Positions 26,509-35,216 of a stretch of 64,000 nt of DNA are shown piece by piece. Each line of letters opens with the position of its first letter. The first letter of the stretch is position 1. A model generated the notes under the pieces. The model was not told the origin of the DNA. It was given only the letters and a program-made list of their open reading frames with translations, and did not search any database. The translations under genes were made by a program, and so were the position numbers. Source of the stretch: Phycisphaerales bacterium (GTDB taxonomy: Bacteria > Planctomycetota > Phycisphaerae > Phycisphaerales > UBA1924); assembly GCA_020849105.1 (NCBI GenBank), contig JADLGW010000004.1, positions 1 through 64,000 of the forward strand. The letters run 5' to 3'.

Positions 26509-26537
26509 TTCGCAAGTTAGGGATTACTAGATATAGA
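26509..26537 (+). promoter_or_regulatory. Candidate promoter for the COG3014-like/LpoB-like pair
   Basis: TTCGCA and TATAGA are separated by exactly 17 bp in a locally AT-richer stretch, and lie 24-42 bp upstream of the two possible starts of the lipoprotein gene. The gap is divergent from the MazG-like gene. The assignment assumes E. coli-like sigma-70 boxes. Confidence 0.45.
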
Positions 26538-26578
26538 CCGGCCTATTCTCCTCACTGCCCATGCTCCCCGGATTCAAG

Positions 26579-27937
26579 ATGAGATTGGTTCGATGGACAG
26601 GCCCGCTGGTCGCGGGGGCCCTGTTCGGGGCTGGGCTGGTCGGCTGCACAGCCTTCGAGGATCACCGGGCGGCCCTGTCGCAGATGGCCGCGACCGGCCA
26701 CTACGCCCAGGCGGCAGCCGCACTGGATGACCCGAAGACGCGCGGCCTCTACGGGGGCAAGAGCGAGTTGCTGTGGGAACTGGACCGCGGGTCTGTTGCG
26801 CTGGCCCTGGGGAACGACGACCAGGCGGTCGAGTTGCTGAACCGGGCGGAGGACAGGATCGACCGCCACCGCGAGCAGTCGGTCCAGGATCAGGTTACGT
26901 CCTGGATGCTCAGCGATGCCGCCACGACCTACATCGCCGAGCCCTACGAGGACATGTACGTCAACGTGATCAAGTTGCTGGCGCAACTGGAGGCCGGGAA
27001 CCTGTCCGGGGGGGCAACGGTCGAGGCCCGCCGCCTGGGCGGCAAGGCCGACATGCTGCGCGACCGGTACCTGAAGTACAAGGAGGAACTTGACCGCCGG
27101 GCCGGGGGCCTGGGCGGGGCGGGGAGGGGGGTCGTCAGCGTCAACGAGAAGGACGAGTTCGTCGAGTCCACGCTCGGCACCTACCTGTCCGCGATCACGT
27201 TCCTGAAGACCGGGAACCGGGAGTTCTTCAGGGTCGCAACGCGGCGTCTGCTGGACTCGATCCGCCTGCAACAGGGGCTGATCGGCCCCGTGCGGGAGGA
27301 CGACTTCCGCTTCCTGGCGGACGCCAGGCCGGAGACCGTGGACCTGCTGGTCGTGGCGCTCTCCGGACGCGGGCCGACCAAGTACGCGGAGCGCGTGGGG
27401 CCGATCCCGATCGGGACGTTCCCGGTGTACTTTGAACTGCCGAAACTCCAGGGGCACCCGAGCCGGGTGGCGCGGGCGCGGGCGGAGATCATGCTGGCCG
27501 GTGCGACGGAGCCGAGCGTGCGCCGCCTGGACCTGGTCGAGGACCTGTCCGCCGTCGCGATCGAGGACCACAGGCGGATGCTGCCCCTGATCTACACGCG
27601 GACGCTGCTCCGGTATGCGGTGAAGGCGGGGCTGGCCGCGGCGGCGACGGAGGTTGGGCGGTCGAAGGCGGAGGACCGCGACCAGGGACTGGTGCAGGTG
27701 GCGGGAGCGATCCTGGGGCTCGCGTTTCTCATGGGGACGGAGAAGGCGGACCTGCGATCGTGGATCTTCCTTCCCGGGCAGGCGCATGTGGGGACGCTCA
27801 ACCTGCCGGAGGGGCAGCACCGGGTGCGTGTGGTGTACGAGGGTCGCGGCGGCGGGACCGTGTATGCAACGGACTGGCGAGCGGTCCAGGTGACGCCGGA
27901 CGGCCTGCGGACGGTGGTGGCGTATTACTGGAACTAG
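26579..27937 (+). CDS. Lipoprotein, COG3014-like, paired with an LpoB-like gene
   Basis: This predicted lipoprotein has ~452 residues with lipobox GAGLVGCTA. It has helical repeats in the first half (AALSQMAATGHYAQAAAAL, ALALGNDDQAVELLNRAEDRI) and a C-terminal beta region (GTLNLPEGQHRVRVVYEGRGGGTVYATDWRAVQV) that resembles proteins of COG3014. In proteobacteria that family commonly sits beside lpoB, and here an LpoB-like gene follows after 53 bp, which strengthens the call. Its function in that context is unknown. Start: ATG at 26579 or 26561; neither has a good ribosome binding site. Confidence 0.6.
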   Translation: MRLVRWTGPLVAGALFGAGLVGCTAFEDHRAALSQMAATGHYAQAAAALDDPKTRGLYGGKSELLWELDRGSVALALGNDDQAVELLNRAEDRIDRHREQSVQDQVTSWMLSDAATTYIAEPYEDMYVNVIKLLAQLEAGNLSGGATVEARRLGGKADMLRDRYLKYKEELDRRAGGLGGAGRGVVSVNEKDEFVESTLGTYLSAITFLKTGNREFFRVATRRLLDSIRLQQGLIGPVREDDFRFLADARPETVDLLVVALSGRGPTKYAERVGPIPIGTFPVYFELPKLQGHPSRVARARAEIMLAGATEPSVRRLDLVEDLSAVAIEDHRRMLPLIYTRTLLRYAVKAGLAAAATEVGRSKAEDRDQGLVQVAGAILGLAFLMGTEKADLRSWIFLPGQAHVGTLNLPEGQHRVRVVYEGRGGGTVYATDWRAVQVTPDGLRTVVAYYWN

Positions 27938-27990
27938 ACGGCGGGATCAGGAAGCAGGGAACGGGAACCAACTCCTGGAAAGGGATCAAC

Positions 27991-28599
27991 ATGAAGAGCG
28001 CGTGGGCAATGGTCGCGGCGGGCGTTGTGGCGCTGGGCGCGGGCGGCCCGGCGGGGTGTGCAGACGGGAACTGGAACGTGAAGCGTCACGACCCCAAGGA
28101 GGTCCGCGACCTGGACTACCGGTTCGACGAGGACGACGCCCGCGAAGTGGCGAACGCCATGATCGCCGACTGCCTGTCGCGCCCGTGGATCGACCGGTGG
28201 GAGGCGGGCCACGACGGGAAGCGACCGCTGATCGTCGTCGGGAACGTCGCCAACAACACGCAGGACTACATCAACACGGAGTTGTTCACCGACCCGATTC
28301 AGAAGGAACTGCTGAACTCCGGGCGGGTCCGCGTCAAGGCCCAGAAGGACCTTCGCCAGGAACTCCGCGATGAGCGGCTGGACACGAAGTTCAACGACCC
28401 GGCGACGGTGAAGGCCATCGCCAAGGAAGTCAACGCCGATTTCATGCTGGTCGGGCGCGTCGCGGACAACAAGGAACGGTCGAACGATGGCCGCAGGGTC
28501 ATCAGTTACTACAAGGTGACGCTGGAACTGATCGACATCGAGACGGCCGAGAAGACCTGGATCGGCGACCACGACATTGAGAAGACGGCCGCGAGGTAA
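27991..28599 (+). CDS. LpoB-like penicillin-binding protein activator (probable lipoprotein)
   Basis: This 202-residue protein has a signal sequence and the lipobox-like GGPAGCADG. The mature part matches the LpoB fold: RPLIVVGNVANNTQDYINTE, then LFTDPIQKELLNSGRVRV, and KEVNADFMLVGRVADN..SYYKVTLELIDIETAEKTW. In E. coli LpoB lies in the outer membrane and activates the peptidoglycan synthase PBP1B. The GGAAAGG before the ATG at 27991 supports the start. The start and the lipobox are clear; the residue just before the cysteine (G) is canonical. PBP1B itself is not in the window, but PBP2 and RodA are 7 kb downstream. Confidence 0.75.
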   Translation: MKSAWAMVAAGVVALGAGGPAGCADGNWNVKRHDPKEVRDLDYRFDEDDAREVANAMIADCLSRPWIDRWEAGHDGKRPLIVVGNVANNTQDYINTELFTDPIQKELLNSGRVRVKAQKDLRQELRDERLDTKFNDPATVKAIAKEVNADFMLVGRVADNKERSNDGRRVISYYKVTLELIDIETAEKTWIGDHDIEKTAAR

Positions 28600-28752
28600 G
28601 TATCGCGGAGCCAAGGGTTTACAGAGAGCGGTGGGCGACCTCGGACCGAGCGTCAGCAGAACCGCAGGTTGCCCATTTTCCGCCTCCAGGCAGCCCAAGT
28701 TGACCCGCCCCCGGCGGCTTGAAGATTCTTTCAGTTTTCTGATTTTTTCTGT

Positions 28753-28779
28753 TTGATTCCCGATCCGGTGTGGTATGCT
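28753..28779 (+). promoter_or_regulatory. Candidate extended -10 promoter for the first PEP-CTERM gene
   Basis: TGGTATGCT provides an extended -10 box (TATGCT at 28774-28779), with TTGATT 15 bp upstream. The resulting transcript would have a leader of about 185 nt. The intergenic region 28600-28971 is otherwise empty of genes. Confidence 0.45.
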
Positions 28780-28930
28780 GGAACTGTTGGGGCCGGAGAG
28801 ACAAGACCCGATCCCAACCTGCATTCGTCCGGCGCACCCCTGCTCGTGGCTTGGGTGCTTCGGTGTGTTTGCCGGTGACGAGGTGTCGCAAAGGCGGGCA
28901 GAGGGGCGTTCGCTCCCGGCCCGCCCGCGT

Positions 28931-28957
28931 GAATCCCCGAGGATTCGGCGCTTTTTT
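28931..28957 (+). promoter_or_regulatory. Hairpin plus T-tract just before the PEP-CTERM ribosome binding site
   Basis: GAATCC CCGA GGATTC forms a 6-bp stem, followed after CG-rich spacing by six T (28952-28957). This sits immediately upstream of GAGGAG and the ATG at 28972. A terminator-like element in the leader would fit transcription attenuation, but no competing stem was established by eye. Confidence 0.35.
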
Positions 28958-28971
28958 GGTGAGGAGAGCAG

Positions 28972-29556
28972 ATGAAGACGAAGACCCTTGCAGCCGTCGT
29001 CGGCCTTGCCCTTGCGGGTTCCGCAATGGCCCAGGTCGCCATCCCCCCGCACGCGTCCGTGTACAACGGATTTACCCGCGGGTTCAGTTTCACCTCCCAG
29101 GTGGCATTCACCATCACGGAGCTGTCGCTTCCCACGGAGGCGTTCCAGCCCGGTGACACCGCCAGTTACATGATCCTGCTCAACGGGGCCGAGGCGTACC
29201 GCAGCGTCGGCAACGCCGGCGCCGTGAACCCCAACTTCAACGTCGCCGTCGGCGACGTGGTCGGGATCATCGGCAACTGGTCGCCGGCCGTCACCGGCAA
29301 CTTCTCCGCCCACAACTCCTATGGGGCCGGCGGCGGCACGTTCATCACGAATATCGAGGGCGTCGCCCATACGCTGTTCAGGGCGGGCTGGCAGTGGGAC
29401 ATCGGCGATCCGGGCTACCTCGGGGGCGGTCCCGGCTTCACCACCCTGACCGGTTCGGTCGGGCGGTTGTTTATGACCACCGCTCCGATCCCGGCGCCGG
29501 CTTCACTGGCACTGCTCGGCCTCGGCGGCCTGGTTGCGGCCCGTCGCCGCCGCTAG
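28972..29556 (+). CDS. PEP-CTERM sorted secreted protein
   Basis: This 194-residue protein has a Sec signal peptide (cleavage near AGSAMAQ) and a C-terminal sorting signal [14 protein letters not shown] followed by a short Arg cluster. This is the planctomycete form of PEP-CTERM, recognised by an exosortase in the membrane. The mature part is rich in G, T, N and aromatic residues and lacks a known domain. GAGGAG lies 6 bases before the ATG. It is followed by a second PEP-CTERM gene with the same tail and a near-identical terminator. Confidence 0.8.
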   Translation: MKTKTLAAVVGLALAGSAMAQVAIPPHASVYNGFTRGFSFTSQVAFTITELSLPTEAFQPGDTASYMILLNGAEAYRSVGNAGAVNPNFNVAVGDVVGIIGNWSPAVTGNFSAHNSYGAGGGTFITNIEGVAHTLFRAGWQWDIGDPGYLGGGPGFTTLTGSVGRLFMTTAPIPAPASLALLGLGGLVAARRRR

Positions 29557-29581
29557 AAATCGCGATCTCTTGACTTCACCG

Positions 29582-29613
29582 ACCGGCGGGCCCCAGGGGC
29601 TCGCCGGTTTTTT
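29582..29613 (+). terminator. Intrinsic terminator after the first PEP-CTERM gene
   Basis: A stem of about 12 bp (ACCGGCGGGCC pairing with GGCTCGCCGGT, one G-U pair) is followed by six T. It starts 26 bp after the stop codon. Confidence 0.85.
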
Positions 29614-29783
29614 GTTTGGGGGGTCGGCTTCGCTACCCACCTGCGCTTACCCAGTTTGCCAAACTCGTTCCATCAAGAAAACCCTCTTGCTTCGCTCGCT
29701 GATTGGCGGTAATCTGTTTGGCGCGCGGGCCTCGTGAATCCCGCACTCGCAGGACAGCGGCGAAGGCCGCGGGAGAGACCGAC

Positions 29784-30413
29784 ATGCGTTCCATTCTTGC
29801 TGGTGTTGTTGCGCTCGCGGCCGCGGGGGCGGCAAACGCCGATGTGCTCAACGCGAACCCCGGGCCGGCGAACAACGGCGGTGCCACGAACTGGGCGATG
29901 TTCTTCGACCTGGAGGCCCTGACCCCGGGCGTCGTGGTCACGCACCTGACGACGGCCAACACCGGTGCCGCGGGCGCCGCCTTCACTGTCGAGATCTTCA
30001 CATTCTCGGGCTCGGGCCTGGGCGGGCCTGTGGCGAGCGGGCCGGGCAGTTCGAATGCGGGCTGGACCTCGCTCGGCATCGCCAACGCGACGCAGGGCCC
30101 GACGGCAAGCGGCGTGTCGGAACTGATCGACATCCCCGACATCGTGCTGGGCGCGGGCATCACCGGCGTGGCGATGCGGTTCACCGGCGTCGGCCCGCGG
30201 TATTTCGGCACCGGCGCGCCGCCGCTGTCGATCTACCAGGACGCGAACCTCCGGCTGACCACGGGCGACGGGCGCAGCGTGCCGTTCACGGCGACCGGAT
30301 CGTTCTTCAGTTCTCGTGCCATGGTCGGCGCCGTCACCTACGTCGTCCCTGCGCCGGCTTCCCTGGCCCTGCTCGGCCTTGGCGGGCTGGTTGCCGCCCG
30401 CCGCCGCCGCTGA
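29784..30413 (+). CDS. Second PEP-CTERM sorted secreted protein
   Basis: This 209-residue protein has a signal peptide (cleavage near AANAD) and the C-terminal [14 protein letters not shown] signal with an Arg tail identical in residues to the upstream gene. The mature region is different: it reads as a beta-sandwich with [18 protein letters not shown]. Only the sorting tail and the following terminator are shared, so this looks like reuse of an end cassette. The ATG at 29784 follows GGGAGAG. The 227 bp before it hold no other gene. Confidence 0.78.
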   Translation: MRSILAGVVALAAAGAANADVLNANPGPANNGGATNWAMFFDLEALTPGVVVTHLTTANTGAAGAAFTVEIFTFSGSGLGGPVASGPGSSNAGWTSLGIANATQGPTASGVSELIDIPDIVLGAGITGVAMRFTGVGPRYFGTGAPPLSIYQDANLRLTTGDGRSVPFTATGSFFSSRAMVGAVTYVVPAPASLALLGLGGLVAARRRR

Positions 30414-30436
30414 GCCACTCAATCTCTGCCTTCACG

Positions 30437-30467
30437 AACCGGCGGGCCCCAGGGCTCGCCGGTTTTT
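30437..30467 (+). terminator. Intrinsic terminator after the second PEP-CTERM gene
   Basis: AACCGGCGGGCCC pairs with GGGCTCGCCGGTT (13 bp with one G-U pair, short loop), followed by five T. It is nearly identical to the terminator at 29582-29613. Confidence 0.85.
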
Positions 30468-30513
30468 CGTTGCGCACCTATCCTCTCGCCCCCGCCAATC
30501 CCAGGAGAGACTC

Positions 30514-31974
<1,461 letters not shown>

Positions 31975-32006
31975 GGCGGCACCGGATACACCGACCCATC
32001 GGCCTG

Positions 32007-32243
32007 TCACGTCTTGAACCGCGGGAACGGCACCGGCTGCAAGTTGCCGTGATCCGCCGCGTCGGTGCCGTGCTCCTTCAGCCGCTTGACCTCTTTCTGC
32101 GGCTGGAACTCGTCGGGGTCGCCGTGCGTTTCCCTGTCCTCGATCTCTTGGGCGACGTTGGGGTACGGCACCGGCACCGGGCCCGGTGCGGCCGGCCCGG
32201 TCGTGATCACGGGCGGGCGAGAACGTGAAATGGACATCGGCAT
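32007..32243 (-). CDS. Small proline-rich protein of unknown function
   Basis: This protein of 78 residues starts MPMSISRSRPPVITTG. It has the run PVPVPYPNVAQ, which recalls the PVPIPYPN segment of PAAR-like DUF4150 proteins, followed by a charged region with QKEVKRLKEHGTDAAD. The strong AAGGAGG seven bases before the ATG at 32243 makes it a likely real gene. Too short for a full PAAR fold, so only resemblance is claimed. It is convergent with icd and divergent from the double alpha-CTD gene. Confidence 0.55.
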   Translation of the reverse strand: MPMSISRSRPPVITTGPAAPGPVPVPYPNVAQEIEDRETHGDPDEFQPQKEVKRLKEHGTDAADHGNLQPVPFPRFKT

Positions 32244-32403
32244 GGTGGCCTCCTTGCACGCCCAGGCGCCGCGGCGGGCCGGGCCGCGCACCCCGTGGAT
32301 CCATGCCACGGGCACCGACCGGCGATCCCCCGCCCGGAGCCTATAGTTGGGGTCACGCGGCCGCCGGCCGGGATTCGACCGGGAGCCCACCCCTGGAGAC
32401 CGA

Positions 32404-33342
32404 ATGAGCAGCAACCCCATGGACATGGTGATCGGTGCCAGCGAGACGCAGCGCGACGCCCGCGCCGCCGCGAAGCACCTGGAGGCAGCGCGGGCCGCGG
32501 ACAAGGCCGGCGAGCGGGAACGGGCGATCATCGAACTGAAGAAGGCGACGGCGGCCGACCCCCAGAACGTCGACGTGCTGTTCGAACTCGCCTACCGGCT
32601 CGACCTCGTGGGCGAGGAGGACGAGGCCCTTGCCACCTACGAGCGGGCGACCGACCGGGGCCCGGCCAGCACGAACACGCTGATGAACCTTGCGGTGATG
32701 TACGACGACCGGGGCGATTACGCCCGGGCCGAGCGCTGCCTGCGCCAGGTGCTGGAGTCCCACCCCAACCACCCACGGGCACGCCTGTACATGAAGGACG
32801 TGCAGGCCAGCCGCGAGATGATGGTCGACGACGAGCAGGACCGTGACTACGTCAAGCGCAAGGCGATGATGGACACGCCGGTGACGGACTTTGAACTCTC
32901 CGTCCGGGCGCGGACCTGCCTGAAGAAACTGAATATCCGCACGCTCTCCGACCTGCTGCGGTACTCGGAGGCGGAACTGCTGAGTTACAAGAACTTCGGT
33001 GAGTCGAGCCTGACCGAGATCAAGGCGATGCTCGCCGGCAAGGGTTTCCGGCTCGGCCAGGGCGCCGACGATGCGTACCGCCAGGCCCGGCGCTCGATCG
33101 CCGACCAACTCAAGGGCTCCGGGCGCGAGCAGGTCCTCAACAAGCCCGTGGGCGACCTGCAACTGTCCGTCCGCGCCCGAAAGGCGCTCCAGTTGCTCAA
33201 CATCCAGACCATGGGCGACCTGGCCAGCCGGACGGAGGCGGAACTGATGGGGGTCAAGAACTTCGGGGCGACCTCGCTGCAGGAGGTCAAGGAACGCCTG
33301 GCGGAGGCGGGCCTGGGCCTCCGCACGCTCGACGAGCCGTAA
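32404..33342 (+). CDS. TPR protein with two RNA-polymerase alpha C-terminal-like domains
   Basis: This 312-residue protein has TPR-like repeats at ~20-135 (AADKAGERERAIIELKKAT, MYDDRGDYARAERCLRQVLE). Two helix-hairpin-helix domains follow that match the RpoA C-terminal domain: ~157-216 (TDFELSVRARTCLKKLNIRTL ... NFGESSLTEIKAML) and ~247-306 (DLQLSVRARKALQLLNIQTM ... NFGATSLQEVKERL). The equivalent of alpha R265 is kept (LSVR), while N268 is replaced by T and K. There is no alpha N-terminal assembly domain. It may bind DNA, a sigma factor or RNA polymerase as an accessory regulator, which is inference. The ATG at 32404 follows the AT-poor intergenic region. Confidence 0.85.
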   Translation: MSSNPMDMVIGASETQRDARAAAKHLEAARAADKAGERERAIIELKKATAADPQNVDVLFELAYRLDLVGEEDEALATYERATDRGPASTNTLMNLAVMYDDRGDYARAERCLRQVLESHPNHPRARLYMKDVQASREMMVDDEQDRDYVKRKAMMDTPVTDFELSVRARTCLKKLNIRTLSDLLRYSEAELLSYKNFGESSLTEIKAMLAGKGFRLGQGADDAYRQARRSIADQLKGSGREQVLNKPVGDLQLSVRARKALQLLNIQTMGDLASRTEAELMGVKNFGATSLQEVKERLAEAGLGLRTLDEP

Positions 33343-33381
33343 GGCGCAGCCGGGCGGGACGTCGGTTCACCAGAGGAGCCC

Positions 33382-34206
33382 ATGAAGAGCGGCATCATCC
33401 GCTGGACCATCTACCTCGCTGCGGTGCTGGCGATCGGCCCCATCGCGGGGATGCTGATCGCCGGGCTCCGCGCCAGCGACGGCGCCCTGGACGCCACACC
33501 CCTCCTCTCGACCACCCCGCTGCTCGGGATGGGCCTGGCCCTTGCCGCCGCGGCCCTGGCAACGATCCCGGGTGTCCTGTCCGCGGCCCTGGTCGACCCC
33601 AAGGCGGGCCTGATCGCGTCCGGCATGGTGCTGGCGTGGCCGGCGTACCGGTCGGCCTCGATCACCGGGCTGTTCCAGTCGGCACCGTCGTCCTCCGTCC
33701 TCGTGCGGCTCTCGATCGAGGGCATTGCAATCGGGGCGATGGCCATCGGCGTTTCCTGGCTGGTTGAGTTGGCCGGCCGTCGTCGCACGCCGCCCACACC
33801 AAAGGAGAAGGCCCCCACGCTGGCGGAACTGCTCCCGGCCCTCGGGGCCGCGGTCGTCGCCGGGGCCGCCGCGGCGTGGGCGATCGCGCAGACGCCTCTG
33901 ACCGGGCAGGCCTTCGCCGCGGCGTGCGTCGGCGGGGTCGCCGCCGGGGCCGCGGCGCACCTTGTCGATCCGCGCACGCCGCTGACCCTCGGGGTCGCGG
34001 CTGTCGGCGTGCTGGGCGTCGTCGGTCCCTTGACCGGGTTCATCTCCGGGGATGTGGTGACGGCCGCCCGGCTCGGTACCCTGTTCCCGCTGGCCTCCCT
34101 CACGCCGCTGCACTGGGCCGCGGGCGGACTGGCCGGCGTGCCGATGGGCGTGGCCTGGGCGGCCTCCATGATGGAGAAGAAGCCGGAACCCGCGAAGGCG
34201 GCGTAG
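33382..34206 (+). CDS. Polytopic membrane protein of unknown function
   Basis: This protein of 274 residues has about eight hydrophobic segments, for example IIRWTIYLAAVLAIGPIAGM at the start, GMGLALAAAALATIPGVL, IAIGAMAIGVSWLVEL and GAAVVAGAAAAWAIA. A loop of Pro, Thr and Lys (RRRTPPTPKEKAP) lies in the middle. No transport or enzyme motif is seen. GAGGAG precedes the ATG at 33382, 39 bp after the upstream stop, so it may be co-transcribed with the alpha-CTD gene. Confidence 0.7.
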   Translation: MKSGIIRWTIYLAAVLAIGPIAGMLIAGLRASDGALDATPLLSTTPLLGMGLALAAAALATIPGVLSAALVDPKAGLIASGMVLAWPAYRSASITGLFQSAPSSSVLVRLSIEGIAIGAMAIGVSWLVELAGRRRTPPTPKEKAPTLAELLPALGAAVVAGAAAAWAIAQTPLTGQAFAAACVGGVAAGAAAHLVDPRTPLTLGVAAVGVLGVVGPLTGFISGDVVTAARLGTLFPLASLTPLHWAAGGLAGVPMGVAWAASMMEKKPEPAKAA

Positions 34207-34245
34207 TTTCAACTTTTTCGGGCTCGGCCTGGTAACCAAGCCGCC

Positions 34246-35142
34246 GTGCCGGACTCTATTCCTACGATGCCCGCGCCAACCATGAACACCAAGCGGAGAG
34301 CACCAAAGCGGGTCGGCAAGGGGACGCGGCCCCGCCGCACGCCCGCGGTCGCCCCCGGGATGCCCGACGTCCAGGCCTCGGCCGACCTGCGCAGGGTGGC
34401 GATCGACCAGGTGGGTGTCAAGGACGTGACCTACCCGGTTCGGCTGCGAACCCGTGAGGGCGGGGAGCAGACCACCGTTGCCTCCATCAACATGTATGTG
34501 GCCCTGCCGCACTACCAGAAGGGCACCCACATGAGCCGCTTCCTCGAGGTGCTCAACGAGCACGCGGGTGAGTCCTGCCGGCCGCTCACGCCCGATCGGA
34601 TCCCGGCGGTCGCCAGCGCCATCTGCCGCCGGCTGGGCGCGGCAACCGCGCACTTCGAGGCGGACTTCACCTACTTCATGCAGAAATACGCCCCGGTGAC
34701 GCGCTCGCCCGGCCTGATGGACTACAAGGTCCGCTTCGCGGCCGAGGCCAACGGGACCGAAGACTTCATCATGAGAGTCTCAGCCCCGGCAACGAGCCTG
34801 TGCCCGTGCAGCAAGGAGATCAGCAGGTACGGGGCGCACAACCAGCGCTGCCGCATCGAGGCCGCGGTCCGGTTTCGGGGGATGCTCTGGATCGAGGACC
34901 TGGTGGAGCACCTGGAGGCCGCGGCGTCGTACCCCGTGTGGGCGGTGCTCAAGCGTCCGGACGAGAAGAAGGTGACGGAGGCGGCGTACGAGAACCCGAA
35001 GTTCGTCGAGGACATCGTGCGCGACCTTGCGCTGGCTCTGGACGGCGACGACCGGATCACCTGGTACTCGATCAACTCGGAGAACTTCGAGTCGATCCAC
35101 TCGCACAACGCCTACGCGCAGCTCACGCGGGACAAGAGGTAA
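34246..35142 (+). CDS. folE2: GTP cyclohydrolase I type IB (FolE2)
   Basis: This enzyme of ~298 residues catalyses the first step of folate and pterin synthesis (GTP to dihydroneopterin triphosphate). The FolE2 signatures are IDQVGVKDVTYPVRLR, GTHMSRFLEVLN, and the metal-binding cysteine/serine region TSLCPCSKEISRYGAHNQR, then SIHSHNAYA at the end. The type IB enzyme works with several metals, unlike FolE, and is often used under zinc limitation; no zinc-uptake box was seen here. A GTG at 34246 is taken as the start; ATGs at 34267 and 34282 are possible, because the first ~40 residues are a basic extension. Confidence 0.93.
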   Translation: MPDSIPTMPAPTMNTKRRAPKRVGKGTRPRRTPAVAPGMPDVQASADLRRVAIDQVGVKDVTYPVRLRTREGGEQTTVASINMYVALPHYQKGTHMSRFLEVLNEHAGESCRPLTPDRIPAVASAICRRLGAATAHFEADFTYFMQKYAPVTRSPGLMDYKVRFAAEANGTEDFIMRVSAPATSLCPCSKEISRYGAHNQRCRIEAAVRFRGMLWIEDLVEHLEAAASYPVWAVLKRPDEKKVTEAAYENPKFVEDIVRDLALALDGDDRITWYSINSENFESIHSHNAYAQLTRDKR

Positions 35143-35216
35143 CACGGCGGGCTCCCCCGAGTCGGGGATGGCAAGCGCTGCCGGCCGCGACCGGGGTTTC
35201 CATCTGAAACCGTGGA

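Noticed and set aside
28860-28910. A cyclic-di-GMP (GEMM) riboswitch before the PEP-CTERM gene
   Set aside because: A GTGTCGCAAAGGC stretch recalls part of GEMM, but the other conserved segments are missing or in the wrong order.
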